Shown here in pieces: positions 7,448 through 14,944 of a DNA stretch of 15,075 bases. Positions within the stretch are counted from its first letter, which is position 1, and each line of letters starts with the position of its first letter. The notes below the pieces were generated by a model. It did no database searches. It was not told where the DNA came from and saw nothing but the letters and a program-made list of their open reading frames with translations. The translations under genes were made by a program, and so were the position numbers. Source of the DNA: Bacteroidales bacterium (GTDB lineage Bacteria > Bacteroidota > Bacteroidia > Bacteroidales > WCHB1-69); NCBI GenBank assembly GCA_012838875.1, contig DUOL01000016.1, positions 1-15,075 of the forward strand, read 5' to 3'.

Positions 7448-8110
7448 ATGGAAGAGATAAATGAAAAAAATAGCTTAACCGATGATAAAAAAGTAGATAA
7501 AAAGATTTTAGTTGTCAAAAAGAGAAAGTTTAGAATACAATATGTTTTTTATGCTTTAGTAATAATTGCTGTAGCAATACTTTACGTTCTACATTTTACC
7601 AAATCCTCACCCAAAACCTCTAATATAATTAATACGGGGACACCGGGAACAGGAGAAATTCTATTTGTGAATATTGATACTATTTCCGAAAAATATAAAT
7701 TAGTTGATATTTTGACCGAAGATATTGAGAGTGAAGTACAAAAACAGACCGCGATATTTGATAATAAAGAAAAGAGCTTTCAAAATAAATACAATCAATT
7801 TCAGAAAAATTATGAAGCCGGAATTTTGACTGAAGTGCAAATTCAAAATGCTACCGCACAGCTACAGGAAGAATATCAAACGATACTACAAGAAAAACAG
7901 ACGGTTTTATCTTCCTTAGAAGAGAGACATGCAACAGCTTTAATACAAGTGGCGGATTCTGTTAAGAAAATAGCAAAAGAGGTAAATCAACAAAAGTATA
8001 ATGCCTCTTATATTTTCATCTATCAAACGGGGGGGCAGATGATATATGGAGACCCGATGAAAGATATTACGTATGAGGTGCTTGAGATTTTGAATAGACA
8101 TTATAAATAA
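7448..8110 (+). CDS. OmpH/Skp-like protein with N-terminal membrane anchor
   Basis: A 220-residue protein. Residues 1-31 are charged and Lys-rich (KKRKFR just before the membrane), followed by one hydrophobic segment at about 32-50 (YVFYALVIIAVAILYVLHF) with no convincing signal peptidase site. The positive-inside rule places the rest in the periplasm. After a Ser/Thr/Gly/Pro linker (53-70), ILFVNIDTISEKYKLVDILTEDIESEV resembles the first strand and helix of OmpH/Skp chaperones, then a long coiled coil (about 80-165) and a closing segment near YGDPMKDITYEVLEILN. Skp binds unfolded outer-membrane proteins, but it is a soluble protein with a cleaved signal peptide, so a tethered holdase is inference. 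No promoter is visible in the 37-nt gap after recQ, which suggests read-through. Confidence 0.8.
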   Translation: MEEINEKNSLTDDKKVDKKILVVKKRKFRIQYVFYALVIIAVAILYVLHFTKSSPKTSNIINTGTPGTGEILFVNIDTISEKYKLVDILTEDIESEVQKQTAIFDNKEKSFQNKYNQFQKNYEAGILTEVQIQNATAQLQEEYQTILQEKQTVLSSLEERHATALIQVADSVKKIAKEVNQQKYNASYIFIYQTGGQMIYGDPMKDITYEVLEILNRHYK

Positions 8111-8178
8111 GTAATTTTCGAATTTATTTATCTATTTTCTTTTTGTTAGTAGTGTTTTGAAAATTAATAAAATATAGC

Positions 8179-9072
8179 ATGAAATATATATCGTATTGTT
8201 TAGTTGTAGGTCTTTTACTAACTTCATGTTTTAGTAATAAAGATGAGGCTGATGCGTATGGCGTTTTTGAGGCAGTGGAAATCACGGTTTCGGCGGAAAA
8301 TAATGGGAAATTATTGTTTTTTGATATCGAAGAAGGAAGTATTTACGAAGAAGGAACTATAGTCGGTTGTATTGATACGTTACATTTATCTCTCCAAATA
8401 AGACAGTTAGAGGCTTCGATTAAGGCTACTTTAGCGCGCCGTCCCGATATGCCTTCTCAAATTAGAACACTTCAAGATAAATTGGAAACCCTAGAAAAGG
8501 AAAAAATAAGAGTTGCCAATTTAGTGGAAGCTAATGCGGCTACTACAAAACAATTGGACGATATTAATGCTGAAATTAGCATTACAAAGAGTCAGATTAT
8601 AGCCACAACTTCAACACTTTCCACGCAGTCTCAATCAATTATTGAAGAGGTAGAAGCAATGAGGTTCCAAAAATTACAACTCGAAAATGCTCTTTCAACT
8701 TGTAAAATTAAAATCCCCACGAAAGGTACTGTTATCAATAAATATATCCAAGCTAACGAATTGGCTTTTCAAGGTAAACCCTTGTTTAAGATTGCCGACT
8801 TAAACAATATGTTTATAAAAGTTTACGTAACCGAAGATTTACTTTCTTCAGTGAAGTTAGGACAAGATGTTGAGATTAGAATGGATAGCAAAGGTAAAAC
8901 GACTAAAAAGTTCAGTGGGAAAGTCGCTTGGATATCGCCACGTGCTGAATTTACACCGAAGATGATACAAACTAAAGACGAACGTGTAAACTTAGTGTAT
9001 GCCGTTAAAATTAATTTTAAAAACGATGGCAGTGCTAAGATAGGAATGCCGGGAGATGTTATCTTTAAATAA
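8179..9072 (+). CDS. HlyD-family periplasmic adaptor lipoprotein (YbhG-like)
   Basis: Membrane-fusion (adaptor) subunit of the export cassette that follows. The N-terminus MKYISYCLVVGLLLTSC is a lipoprotein signal with the lipobox Cys at 17, so the protein should be lipid-anchored in the periplasm. Residues about 28-65 form the first half of a barrel/lipoyl-type domain (VEITVSAENNGKLLFFDIEEGSIYEEGTIVG). A coiled-coil hairpin runs about 68-170, the second lipoyl half is near CKIKIPTKGTVINKYIQANELAFQGKPL (about 175-202), and the beta-barrel domain is about 205-290, ending IGMPGDVIFK. Length (297) and order match YbhG-type adaptors of ABC exporters. The first ATPase gene starts 15 nt after its stop. 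The 68-nt gap upstream shows no convincing promoter box. Confidence 0.88.
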   Translation: MKYISYCLVVGLLLTSCFSNKDEADAYGVFEAVEITVSAENNGKLLFFDIEEGSIYEEGTIVGCIDTLHLSLQIRQLEASIKATLARRPDMPSQIRTLQDKLETLEKEKIRVANLVEANAATTKQLDDINAEISITKSQIIATTSTLSTQSQSIIEEVEAMRFQKLQLENALSTCKIKIPTKGTVINKYIQANELAFQGKPLFKIADLNNMFIKVYVTEDLLSSVKLGQDVEIRMDSKGKTTKKFSGKVAWISPRAEFTPKMIQTKDERVNLVYAVKINFKNDGSAKIGMPGDVIFK

Positions 9073-9087
9073 AATTGAAGATGCAAC

Positions 9088-10005
9088 ATGAAGGCAATAG
9101 AGATAGAAAATCTTAATAAAATTTACAATAATCGAGTACAAGCCCTTTCAGACGTATCTTTTTATGTCAGCGAAGGTGAAGTGTTCGGATTAGTTGGTCC
9201 GGACGGTGGTGGAAAATCAACCATATTCAATATTCTTGCAACCTTGCTTTTGCCGACCTCGGGTCAAGCTTCAGTCTTATCTCGTGATGTTGTTAATGAT
9301 GCGAAAATTATACGGCAACTGATTGGTTATCTGCCCGGAGTTTTTTCACTTTATCCCGATTTAACGGTAGAAGAGAATTTAATCTTTTTTGCTACAATGT
9401 ATAAAAGTAGAATTAAGGATAATTTGCCTCTAATACGCCCGATTTGGAAACAATTAGTTCCCTTTAAAGATAGACGTGCCGGCAAACTTTCAGGGGGTAT
9501 GAAGCAAAAATTAGCTCTTTGCTGTGCGCTAATACATAAACCGGCGTTGTTACTTCTTGACGAACCGACAACAGGCGTAGACCCTGTTTCTCGTGCAGAA
9601 TTTTGGGACATTTTGACAAATATTCAAAAACAAGGAATTACCGTATTGGTTTCTACACCATACATGGACGAAGCCACTCGTTGCGACCGCATCGCCCTTA
9701 TCCAAGAAGGGAAAATTATAAAAATTGATACACCGACAAATATCATGGAGGCGTATAGAGGGTTCCTATATACCATAAAAGTTGAAAATGTTTTTTCAGT
9801 CATGGAGAAATTAAAAGAATTTGATTTCCCATGTAATTACTATCCGTATGGGCAAGAACTGCATATTGCGTTCTATGAAGCTCCGGAAATTGTATTGCAA
9901 AAGTTTTGCTCTTTTTTACGTGAGCAAAATATAAAGTTTGAAGAGTTATCTCCGATACAACCTACAATAGAAGACTGTTTTATTGAATTGGTTAAGTTAA
10001 AATAA
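9088..10005 (+). CDS. ABC transporter ATPase, equivalent of YbhF N-terminal half
   Basis: First nucleotide-binding subunit of the exporter, 305 residues. Walker A is GPDGGGKS (37-44); the GPDG form is also what I recall from the N-terminal half of E. coli YbhF. The signature LSGGMKQ (134-140) is canonical and Walker B is LLLLDEP (154-160). Two loops are degenerate: the Q-loop position reads GYLPGVFSLY (Gly85 instead of Gln) and the H-loop reads STPYMDEA (Pro191 instead of His). Residues after about 225 form a regulatory-type tail ending PTIEDCFIELVKL, like the end of the first half of YbhF. It probably pairs with the next ATPase and hydrolyses ATP poorly at its own Walker A site (inference). 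It sits 19 nt from the second ATPase gene. Confidence 0.92.
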   Translation: MKAIEIENLNKIYNNRVQALSDVSFYVSEGEVFGLVGPDGGGKSTIFNILATLLLPTSGQASVLSRDVVNDAKIIRQLIGYLPGVFSLYPDLTVEENLIFFATMYKSRIKDNLPLIRPIWKQLVPFKDRRAGKLSGGMKQKLALCCALIHKPALLLLDEPTTGVDPVSRAEFWDILTNIQKQGITVLVSTPYMDEATRCDRIALIQEGKIIKIDTPTNIMEAYRGFLYTIKVENVFSVMEKLKEFDFPCNYYPYGQELHIAFYEAPEIVLQKFCSFLREQNIKFEELSPIQPTIEDCFIELVKLK

Positions 10006-10024
10006 ATTATGAGACATAGTTTTT

Positions 10025-10744
10025 ATGTATAGTATTGTCGTTGAAAATCTTATTAAAAAATATAATCACTTTGTAGCAGTAGACAATATTAGTTTTAAAG
10101 TGAAACGGGGAGAGATTTTCGGCTTTCTTGGGGCTAATGGAGCAGGAAAAACAACAACTATTAAAATGCTTTGCGGTTTATTACAACCAACTTCGGGCAA
10201 TGCGACAGTCGCCGGATATGACCTTAAAAAAGATTATAAAAGTATTAAAAAAAATATCGGTTACATGAGTCAACGATTTTCACTCTATGAAGATTTGACA
10301 TTGTACGAAAATATGCAACTTTTCGGTACCGTCTACGGAATTCCGCGAAAAATATTAAAAGAAAGAATTTATGAGAGCTTAGATTCGCTACAAATGACCG
10401 AAAAAGCTAACTCTTTAGTATATTCTATTCCACTTGGTTGGAAGCAAAAGTTGGCTTTTGCAACAGCTATGTTGCATCACCCGCAAATCGTCTTTCTTGA
10501 TGAACCTACGAGCGGTGTTGATCCTATCGTACGAAGAGAGTTTTGGAATATGTTGTATGAGACAGCAAATAAAGGGGTTACAATTTTTGTAACAACGCAC
10601 TATATGGATGAAGCAGAGTACTGTGAAAAAATTTCCATGATGTCGGACGGACAATTGAAACTGATAGGCACACCTAGTGAACTCAAAAGTAAGATGAATG
10701 TGGATAGTATTGCTGAACTTTTTCAAAAAATTGTAAATAGATAA
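10025..10744 (+). CDS. ABC transporter ATPase, equivalent of YbhF C-terminal half
   Basis: Second nucleotide-binding subunit, 239 residues. Walker A is GANGAGKT (36-43), the Q-loop Gln is present in GYMSQRFSLYEDLT (Gln83), Walker B is IVFLDEP (155-161), and the H-loop His is present in TTHYMDEAEYC (His192). The signature is degenerate: where LSGGQ is expected the sequence has IPLGWKQKLAFA (135-146), close to the LPLGFKQRLALA I recall from the C-terminal half of YbhF. The defects are therefore complementary to those of the first ATPase. ATG at 10025 is the first start in frame. The permease gene begins 11 nt after the stop, consistent with one transcript. Confidence 0.92.
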   Translation: MYSIVVENLIKKYNHFVAVDNISFKVKRGEIFGFLGANGAGKTTTIKMLCGLLQPTSGNATVAGYDLKKDYKSIKKNIGYMSQRFSLYEDLTLYENMQLFGTVYGIPRKILKERIYESLDSLQMTEKANSLVYSIPLGWKQKLAFATAMLHHPQIVFLDEPTSGVDPIVRREFWNMLYETANKGVTIFVTTHYMDEAEYCEKISMMSDGQLKLIGTPSELKSKMNVDSIAELFQKIVNR

Positions 10745-10755
10745 ACTTCAGGTAA

Positions 10756-11859
10756 ATGAGAGAGTTGTTAATGATTTTGCGAAAAGAATTTATCCATATC
10801 TGGAGGGATAGAATTACACTTTTATTAGTACTCGCTTTACCTATCGTTTTAGTTCTCTTTTTTGGTTTTACCATTAGCACTGAAATTAAAAATGCTAAAA
10901 TTTCGGTTTTAGACCTTTCCAATGATTCTAAATCGAAAATATTGCTTAATAAAATTGCCGCCTCAAACTATTTTCAGATAGTTTCGTATCCAAATTCGGA
11001 GTCTGAAATTGATTTTGACTTTAAAAATAAAAATATAAAATTGGCTATTATTATTCCTTCTAATTTTGAGAATAAGTTAGAAGTGGAAAAAAAAGCGACT
11101 ATCCAAGTTATTAGTGACGTTTCGGATATTAACGTAGCCTCGGTTCTCAATAGCTATTTTCGAGTAATTATTAATGATTTTTTAAATGAGAATTATGTAA
11201 CTAATTCAGAAGCAGCCACTTTTGAAGTGATAACACAAATGCTGTATAATCCTGAAATGAAGAGTGTTTACATGTTTGTTCCGGGAATTATTGCTTTGAT
11301 TATGATTATTGTGACGGCATTGATGACCTCTATAACATTAGCTCGTGAAAAGGAGACAGGCTCAATGAGAATGCTTTTAATCACACCTGTGAAAAAAGTA
11401 TATATCATTATTGGAAAGATTATACCCTATATGCTTCTTTCTTTCATTTGTACACTTTTAATTATAATAATTAGTGTTTGGGTTTTTAACATGCCCGTTG
11501 AGGGAAATCTTGCCTTCTTGCTGTTTTTGTGCTTCGTTTTTATGCTAACGTCTGCCTCGTTTGGCATGATTATTTCCGCTCTCGTTCGTACGCAATTAGA
11601 TGCGATGATGGTAACTATGATGGGACTTTTCTTGCCTACCGTACTCCTCTCAGGTTTTCTTTTTCCATTAGATAATATGCCTCAATTGTTCCAAGCATTG
11701 GCACATTTCTTCCCTGCTAAATGGTTCATCATAGCGATTAAAGACGTGATGATTAAAGGTTCCGGTTTCATGGAGATTTGGAAATATTTGTTGATACTTT
11801 TTATTATGGCTTGTATTCTTATCACTATAAGTTTAATTAGAATTGATAAAAAAGAGTAA
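10756..11859 (+). CDS. ABC-2 type permease, YbhS/YbhR-like (first)
   Basis: Inner-membrane channel subunit, 367 residues. It has one N-terminal membrane segment at about 22-40 (LLLVLALPIVLVLFFGF), a periplasmic domain of roughly 130 residues, then a C-terminal block of five hydrophobic segments: about 172-195, 215-240, 246-270, 275-298 and 340-362. The cytoplasmic loop AREKETGSMRMLLITPVKK (about 196-214) is the conserved coupling region of ABC-2 exporters. LLSGFLFPLDNMP (about 293-305) is also typical of the family. Substrate is unknown; YbhFSR in E. coli has been linked to drug and cation tolerance. The stop is only 2 nt from the next start, so translation is likely coupled. Confidence 0.92.
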   Translation: MRELLMILRKEFIHIWRDRITLLLVLALPIVLVLFFGFTISTEIKNAKISVLDLSNDSKSKILLNKIAASNYFQIVSYPNSESEIDFDFKNKNIKLAIIIPSNFENKLEVEKKATIQVISDVSDINVASVLNSYFRVIINDFLNENYVTNSEAATFEVITQMLYNPEMKSVYMFVPGIIALIMIIVTALMTSITLAREKETGSMRMLLITPVKKVYIIIGKIIPYMLLSFICTLLIIIISVWVFNMPVEGNLAFLLFLCFVFMLTSASFGMIISALVRTQLDAMMVTMMGLFLPTVLLSGFLFPLDNMPQLFQALAHFFPAKWFIIAIKDVMIKGSGFMEIWKYLLILFIMACILITISLIRIDKKE

Positions 11860-11861
11860 CT

Positions 11862-12974
11862 ATGCGAACGATTTTAATGTTAGTGAAAAAAGAATTTCTC
11901 CAAGTTTTCCGCAATTCGCTCTTGTGGAAGATTCTTTTAATAGCTCCGTTAGCAGAGTTTATACTCTTTCCTTTTACTGCCGATTACGAAATTAAAAAGC
12001 TTAATATTGCCTTTATTGATTACGACCATTCAACGACAACACGCGAAATCCAAAATGAGTTCGTAGCTTCAGGCTATTTTGTCAGTTATGGGAATATAAA
12101 CTCCCAAAAAGAAGCGAGAAGTCTCATGCAGCGGGATGTTATCGATTTCATTGTCGAATTTCCTTGCGATTTTGAAAGAAAAATAATTACGAATGAGTAT
12201 ACTCAAATAGCGGTTACGGCTAATGCAATTAATAGCGTAAAAGCAGGAATAGGCACGAATTACGTCCAAACGGTTCTTTTTGATTACATATCTTCTCTTG
12301 CAGAAAGTTTTGGCGTGGAGTCGCAACTGACTAATATCACTATTACCAATATCTATTGGTTTAATGAACAGATGAACTATAAAAATTTAATTGTTCCGGG
12401 AATTCTTGTGATTTTGGTTACGTTAATCGGAGCGTACGTTACGGCGTTGAATTTAGTTAGAGAAAAAGAGTTGGGAACGATTGAACAAATAAATGTAACT
12501 CCTATTAAAAAATGGCAATTTCTACTCGGAAAGATGATACCCTTCTGGATATTAGGAATGGGAGAATTTATCATAGGATTGGGCATAATGTACCTCGTCT
12601 TCGGAATAACGATTCAGGGTAGTTTTTGGCTACTTCTTTTTGCCACGTCCATATACCTATTCGTTATGCTCGGGCTCGGATTCTTTATATCAAGTGTTTC
12701 TGAAAATCAGTTACAAGCCATGTTTGTTGTATTTTTCCTATTCATCGTCTTTGTATTGTTGAGCGGTCTCTTTACTCCGATTGAAGGGATGCCCTCTTGG
12801 GCGCAATACGTTAATTATCTCAATCCGATGTCCTTCTTTATGGATATTATCAAATTGGTGATTTTAAAAGCGAGCAATATTCATGATATAAAAATACAAT
12901 TGCTCGTTTTAACCGGCATGGCAATCGTTATTAATACGGCGGCACTCTTATCTTACCGTGAGAAAGTGAAATAA
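11862..12974 (+). CDS. ABC-2 type permease, YbhS/YbhR-like (second)
   Basis: Second channel subunit, 370 residues, with the same architecture as its upstream neighbour: an N-terminal membrane segment (about 23-38), a large periplasmic domain, a coupling loop VREKELGTIEQINVTPIKKW (about 199-218) and a five-helix C-terminal block with LLSGLFTPIEGMP (about 301-313). The two permeases share order and motifs but are clearly divergent, suggesting an old duplication and a heterodimeric channel. It is the last gene of the cassette. No hairpin terminator is visible in the 45 nt before the TPR gene, which has its own promoter box. Confidence 0.92.
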   Translation: MRTILMLVKKEFLQVFRNSLLWKILLIAPLAEFILFPFTADYEIKKLNIAFIDYDHSTTTREIQNEFVASGYFVSYGNINSQKEARSLMQRDVIDFIVEFPCDFERKIITNEYTQIAVTANAINSVKAGIGTNYVQTVLFDYISSLAESFGVESQLTNITITNIYWFNEQMNYKNLIVPGILVILVTLIGAYVTALNLVREKELGTIEQINVTPIKKWQFLLGKMIPFWILGMGEFIIGLGIMYLVFGITIQGSFWLLLFATSIYLFVMLGLGFFISSVSENQLQAMFVVFFLFIVFVLLSGLFTPIEGMPSWAQYVNYLNPMSFFMDIIKLVILKASNIHDIKIQLLVLTGMAIVINTAALLSYREKVK

Positions 12975-13001
12975 TCGTCTTAACCTATTTTGCAATTTTT
13001 G

Positions 13002-13009
13002 TATCTTTG
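13002..13009 (+). promoter_or_regulatory. Candidate -7 promoter box of the TPR gene
   Basis: TATCTTTG fits TAnnTTTG. It would place the transcription start near 13016, almost at the first ATG (13020), which supports the second ATG at 13035 as the true start. A TTTG at 12989-12992 is too close to be the -33 box. Confidence 0.55.
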
Positions 13010-13034
13010 CAACGCATAAATGACTCGTTGTTAT

Positions 13035-14936
13035 ATGAAAAAAACGCTTTTTTTGCTATTAATTATTTTATTGTCGCTTGTCAGCTTTGGGCAGTCGAAG
13101 AAAAATCAAAATGAACAATTGGCTATCCAATATTATCAGAGTGGAGAGTATGAAAAAGCTGCCGAACTCTTTGAAGATATTTTTGATAAAAAACAAGATA
13201 CGTACATCTATTATTACTACTACCAAACACTTTTAAACTTAAATGAGTATAAGAAGTTGGAGAAAATAGTAAAGAAATTACAACGCTCCAATCCAAATAT
13301 CATGCGCTATAAAGTTGACCTTGGAAATCTTTACGAACGTTCCGGTGAAAGGGAAAAAGCCGAAAAAGTGTATGATGAAGCGATAAAAACGCTGCCGGCA
13401 CAAAATAGTAAAATTAATGAACTATATCATGCCTTTTTATCAAGAGCACTACGCGATAAGGCAATTACAACGCTTTTGCACGGACGAAAATTACTTAATG
13501 ATGAAAAGGTCTTTTCCAAAGAGTTGACTAGTCTTTATATGCAATTAGGGTGGACAGACAAGATTATTGCCGAAGCATTAGCGCTGTTAAAAGACAATGA
13601 CCCGACCTATTTGCGTGATGCTGAGACTATTATTCAAAATTTGTTAGTTGACGATATAGATCAAACTAAATATCTTAATGTAAAATTGCAGTTGCAAAAA
13701 CTTACCCAGAAAGATCCGGATAATAGTTCTTATATTTCTCTTTTATATTGGATTTATCAACTACATAAAGATTTTCAAGATGCTTTTATTTTGGCTAAAT
13801 CATTGGATAAAAGGTATAAAGAAGATGGGGAAAGAGTTTTTGCTTTGGCAATGCTTGCTGAAAAAAATAGAGATTTCGATGTGGCTATTCAAGCTTATCA
13901 ATATGTGTTAGATAAAGGAGAAAAATCGTCTTATTATACGAAAGCAAAGTTTAACCTTCTTGAAACAAAATATAAAAAAATAACCTCACAATATCCGATT
14001 AAACGGGAGGATGTGCTTATTTTGGAAAAGGAGTTTGCGAAGTTGATAGAGGAGAATGGGATGCATTCAGGCACAGCAGATTGGATTAGAAAGTATGCCT
14101 ATTTATTAGCTTTCTATGTCAATAAGCCCGCCGAAGCGATTAATCTGTTGAATGCGGCTATACACAACGCACAGCGTGAGCCGCTCGAAAGGGCTCTGTA
14201 TAAAGTCGACCTCGCTGATATTGAGTTGTTCACGAATAATGTTTGGGACGCTACACTTCTCTATTCGCAAGTGGAGAAGGATTTCCCGAATGATACCATC
14301 GGTCATCTTGCAAAATTTAAGAACGCAAAACTCTCTTTCTATATCGGTGAGTTCGGGTGGGCGAAGAGTCAATTGGACGTGCTACGTGCCGCCACTTCTA
14401 AACTTATTGCCAATGATGCGATGTATCTTTATCTTTTAATTGCCGATAATGAAGAGGATATTGATGATGAGGACGAAGATGATGAAATGGATGCGGAGGA
14501 TACTACTTACAATTTTCTTTTCCAAGATGAAAATCGGAATATCCCGCTTAAACTTTTTGCCAAAGCCGATTTTTTAATTTTTAAAAATCAAAACGACCAA
14601 GCGGTAGCGGTTTTAGATTCAATTCTTATGATTGACCCGTATGGGAAGTTGGCAGATGATGTCTATTTTCAGAAAGCGAAATTGCAAATTAAAAAGGGGG
14701 ACTATTTTGGTGCAGAAAAAAACTTAAAAGTTATTACCGAGAAATATGCGTATGATTTGTTGGCTGACGATGCCTTTTTCTATTTGGGCGAGCTCTATCA
14801 ATATCATTTTAAAGACATTCAAAGTGCGATGAAATATTACCAAACGTTAATGCGTGATTATCCGGGTAGTATTTATGTTGTTGAGGCGAGAAAACGTTAT
14901 CGGGAATTGAGGGGCGATGACGTTTATGTAGAATAA
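13035..14936 (+). CDS. Exported tetratricopeptide repeat protein
   Basis: A 633-residue protein when started at 13035. That start gives a clean signal peptide (MKKTLFLLLIILLSLVSFGQS) directly at the N-terminus; the upstream ATG at 13020 would add only MTRCY. It therefore reaches the periplasm or beyond. TPR-like helical pairs are visible near the N-terminus (LAIQYYQSGEYEKAAELFEDIF and LGNLYERSGEREKAEKVYDEAI), in the middle (FDVAIQAYQYVLDKGE; NKPAEAINLLNAAIHNA) and at the C-terminus (AKLQIKKGDYFGAEKNL; FKDIQSAMKYYQTLMRDYPGS). The end, YVVEARKRYRELRGD, recalls conserved Bacteroidota TPR proteins of about 600 residues. A 17-residue acidic run (14451-14501) interrupts the repeats. TPRs bind other proteins; the partner is unknown. 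It may be independent of the exporter because of its own promoter. Confidence 0.85.
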   Translation: MKKTLFLLLIILLSLVSFGQSKKNQNEQLAIQYYQSGEYEKAAELFEDIFDKKQDTYIYYYYYQTLLNLNEYKKLEKIVKKLQRSNPNIMRYKVDLGNLYERSGEREKAEKVYDEAIKTLPAQNSKINELYHAFLSRALRDKAITTLLHGRKLLNDEKVFSKELTSLYMQLGWTDKIIAEALALLKDNDPTYLRDAETIIQNLLVDDIDQTKYLNVKLQLQKLTQKDPDNSSYISLLYWIYQLHKDFQDAFILAKSLDKRYKEDGERVFALAMLAEKNRDFDVAIQAYQYVLDKGEKSSYYTKAKFNLLETKYKKITSQYPIKREDVLILEKEFAKLIEENGMHSGTADWIRKYAYLLAFYVNKPAEAINLLNAAIHNAQREPLERALYKVDLADIELFTNNVWDATLLYSQVEKDFPNDTIGHLAKFKNAKLSFYIGEFGWAKSQLDVLRAATSKLIANDAMYLYLLIADNEEDIDDEDEDDEMDAEDTTYNFLFQDENRNIPLKLFAKADFLIFKNQNDQAVAVLDSILMIDPYGKLADDVYFQKAKLQIKKGDYFGAEKNLKVITEKYAYDLLADDAFFYLGELYQYHFKDIQSAMKYYQTLMRDYPGSIYVVEARKRYRELRGDDVYVE

Positions 14937-14944
14937 AAACTTGT

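Noticed and set aside
7225..7518. Hydrophobic minus-strand open frame over the recQ/ompH junction
   Set aside because: The Phe/Ile-rich composition comes from reading AT-rich, Glu/Lys-coding sequence on the opposite strand. It crosses two well-supported genes.
13020..13034. Upstream start codon for the TPR protein
   Set aside because: It would place MTRCY before the signal peptide and lie about 4 nt from the predicted transcription start. The ATG at 13035 fits both better.
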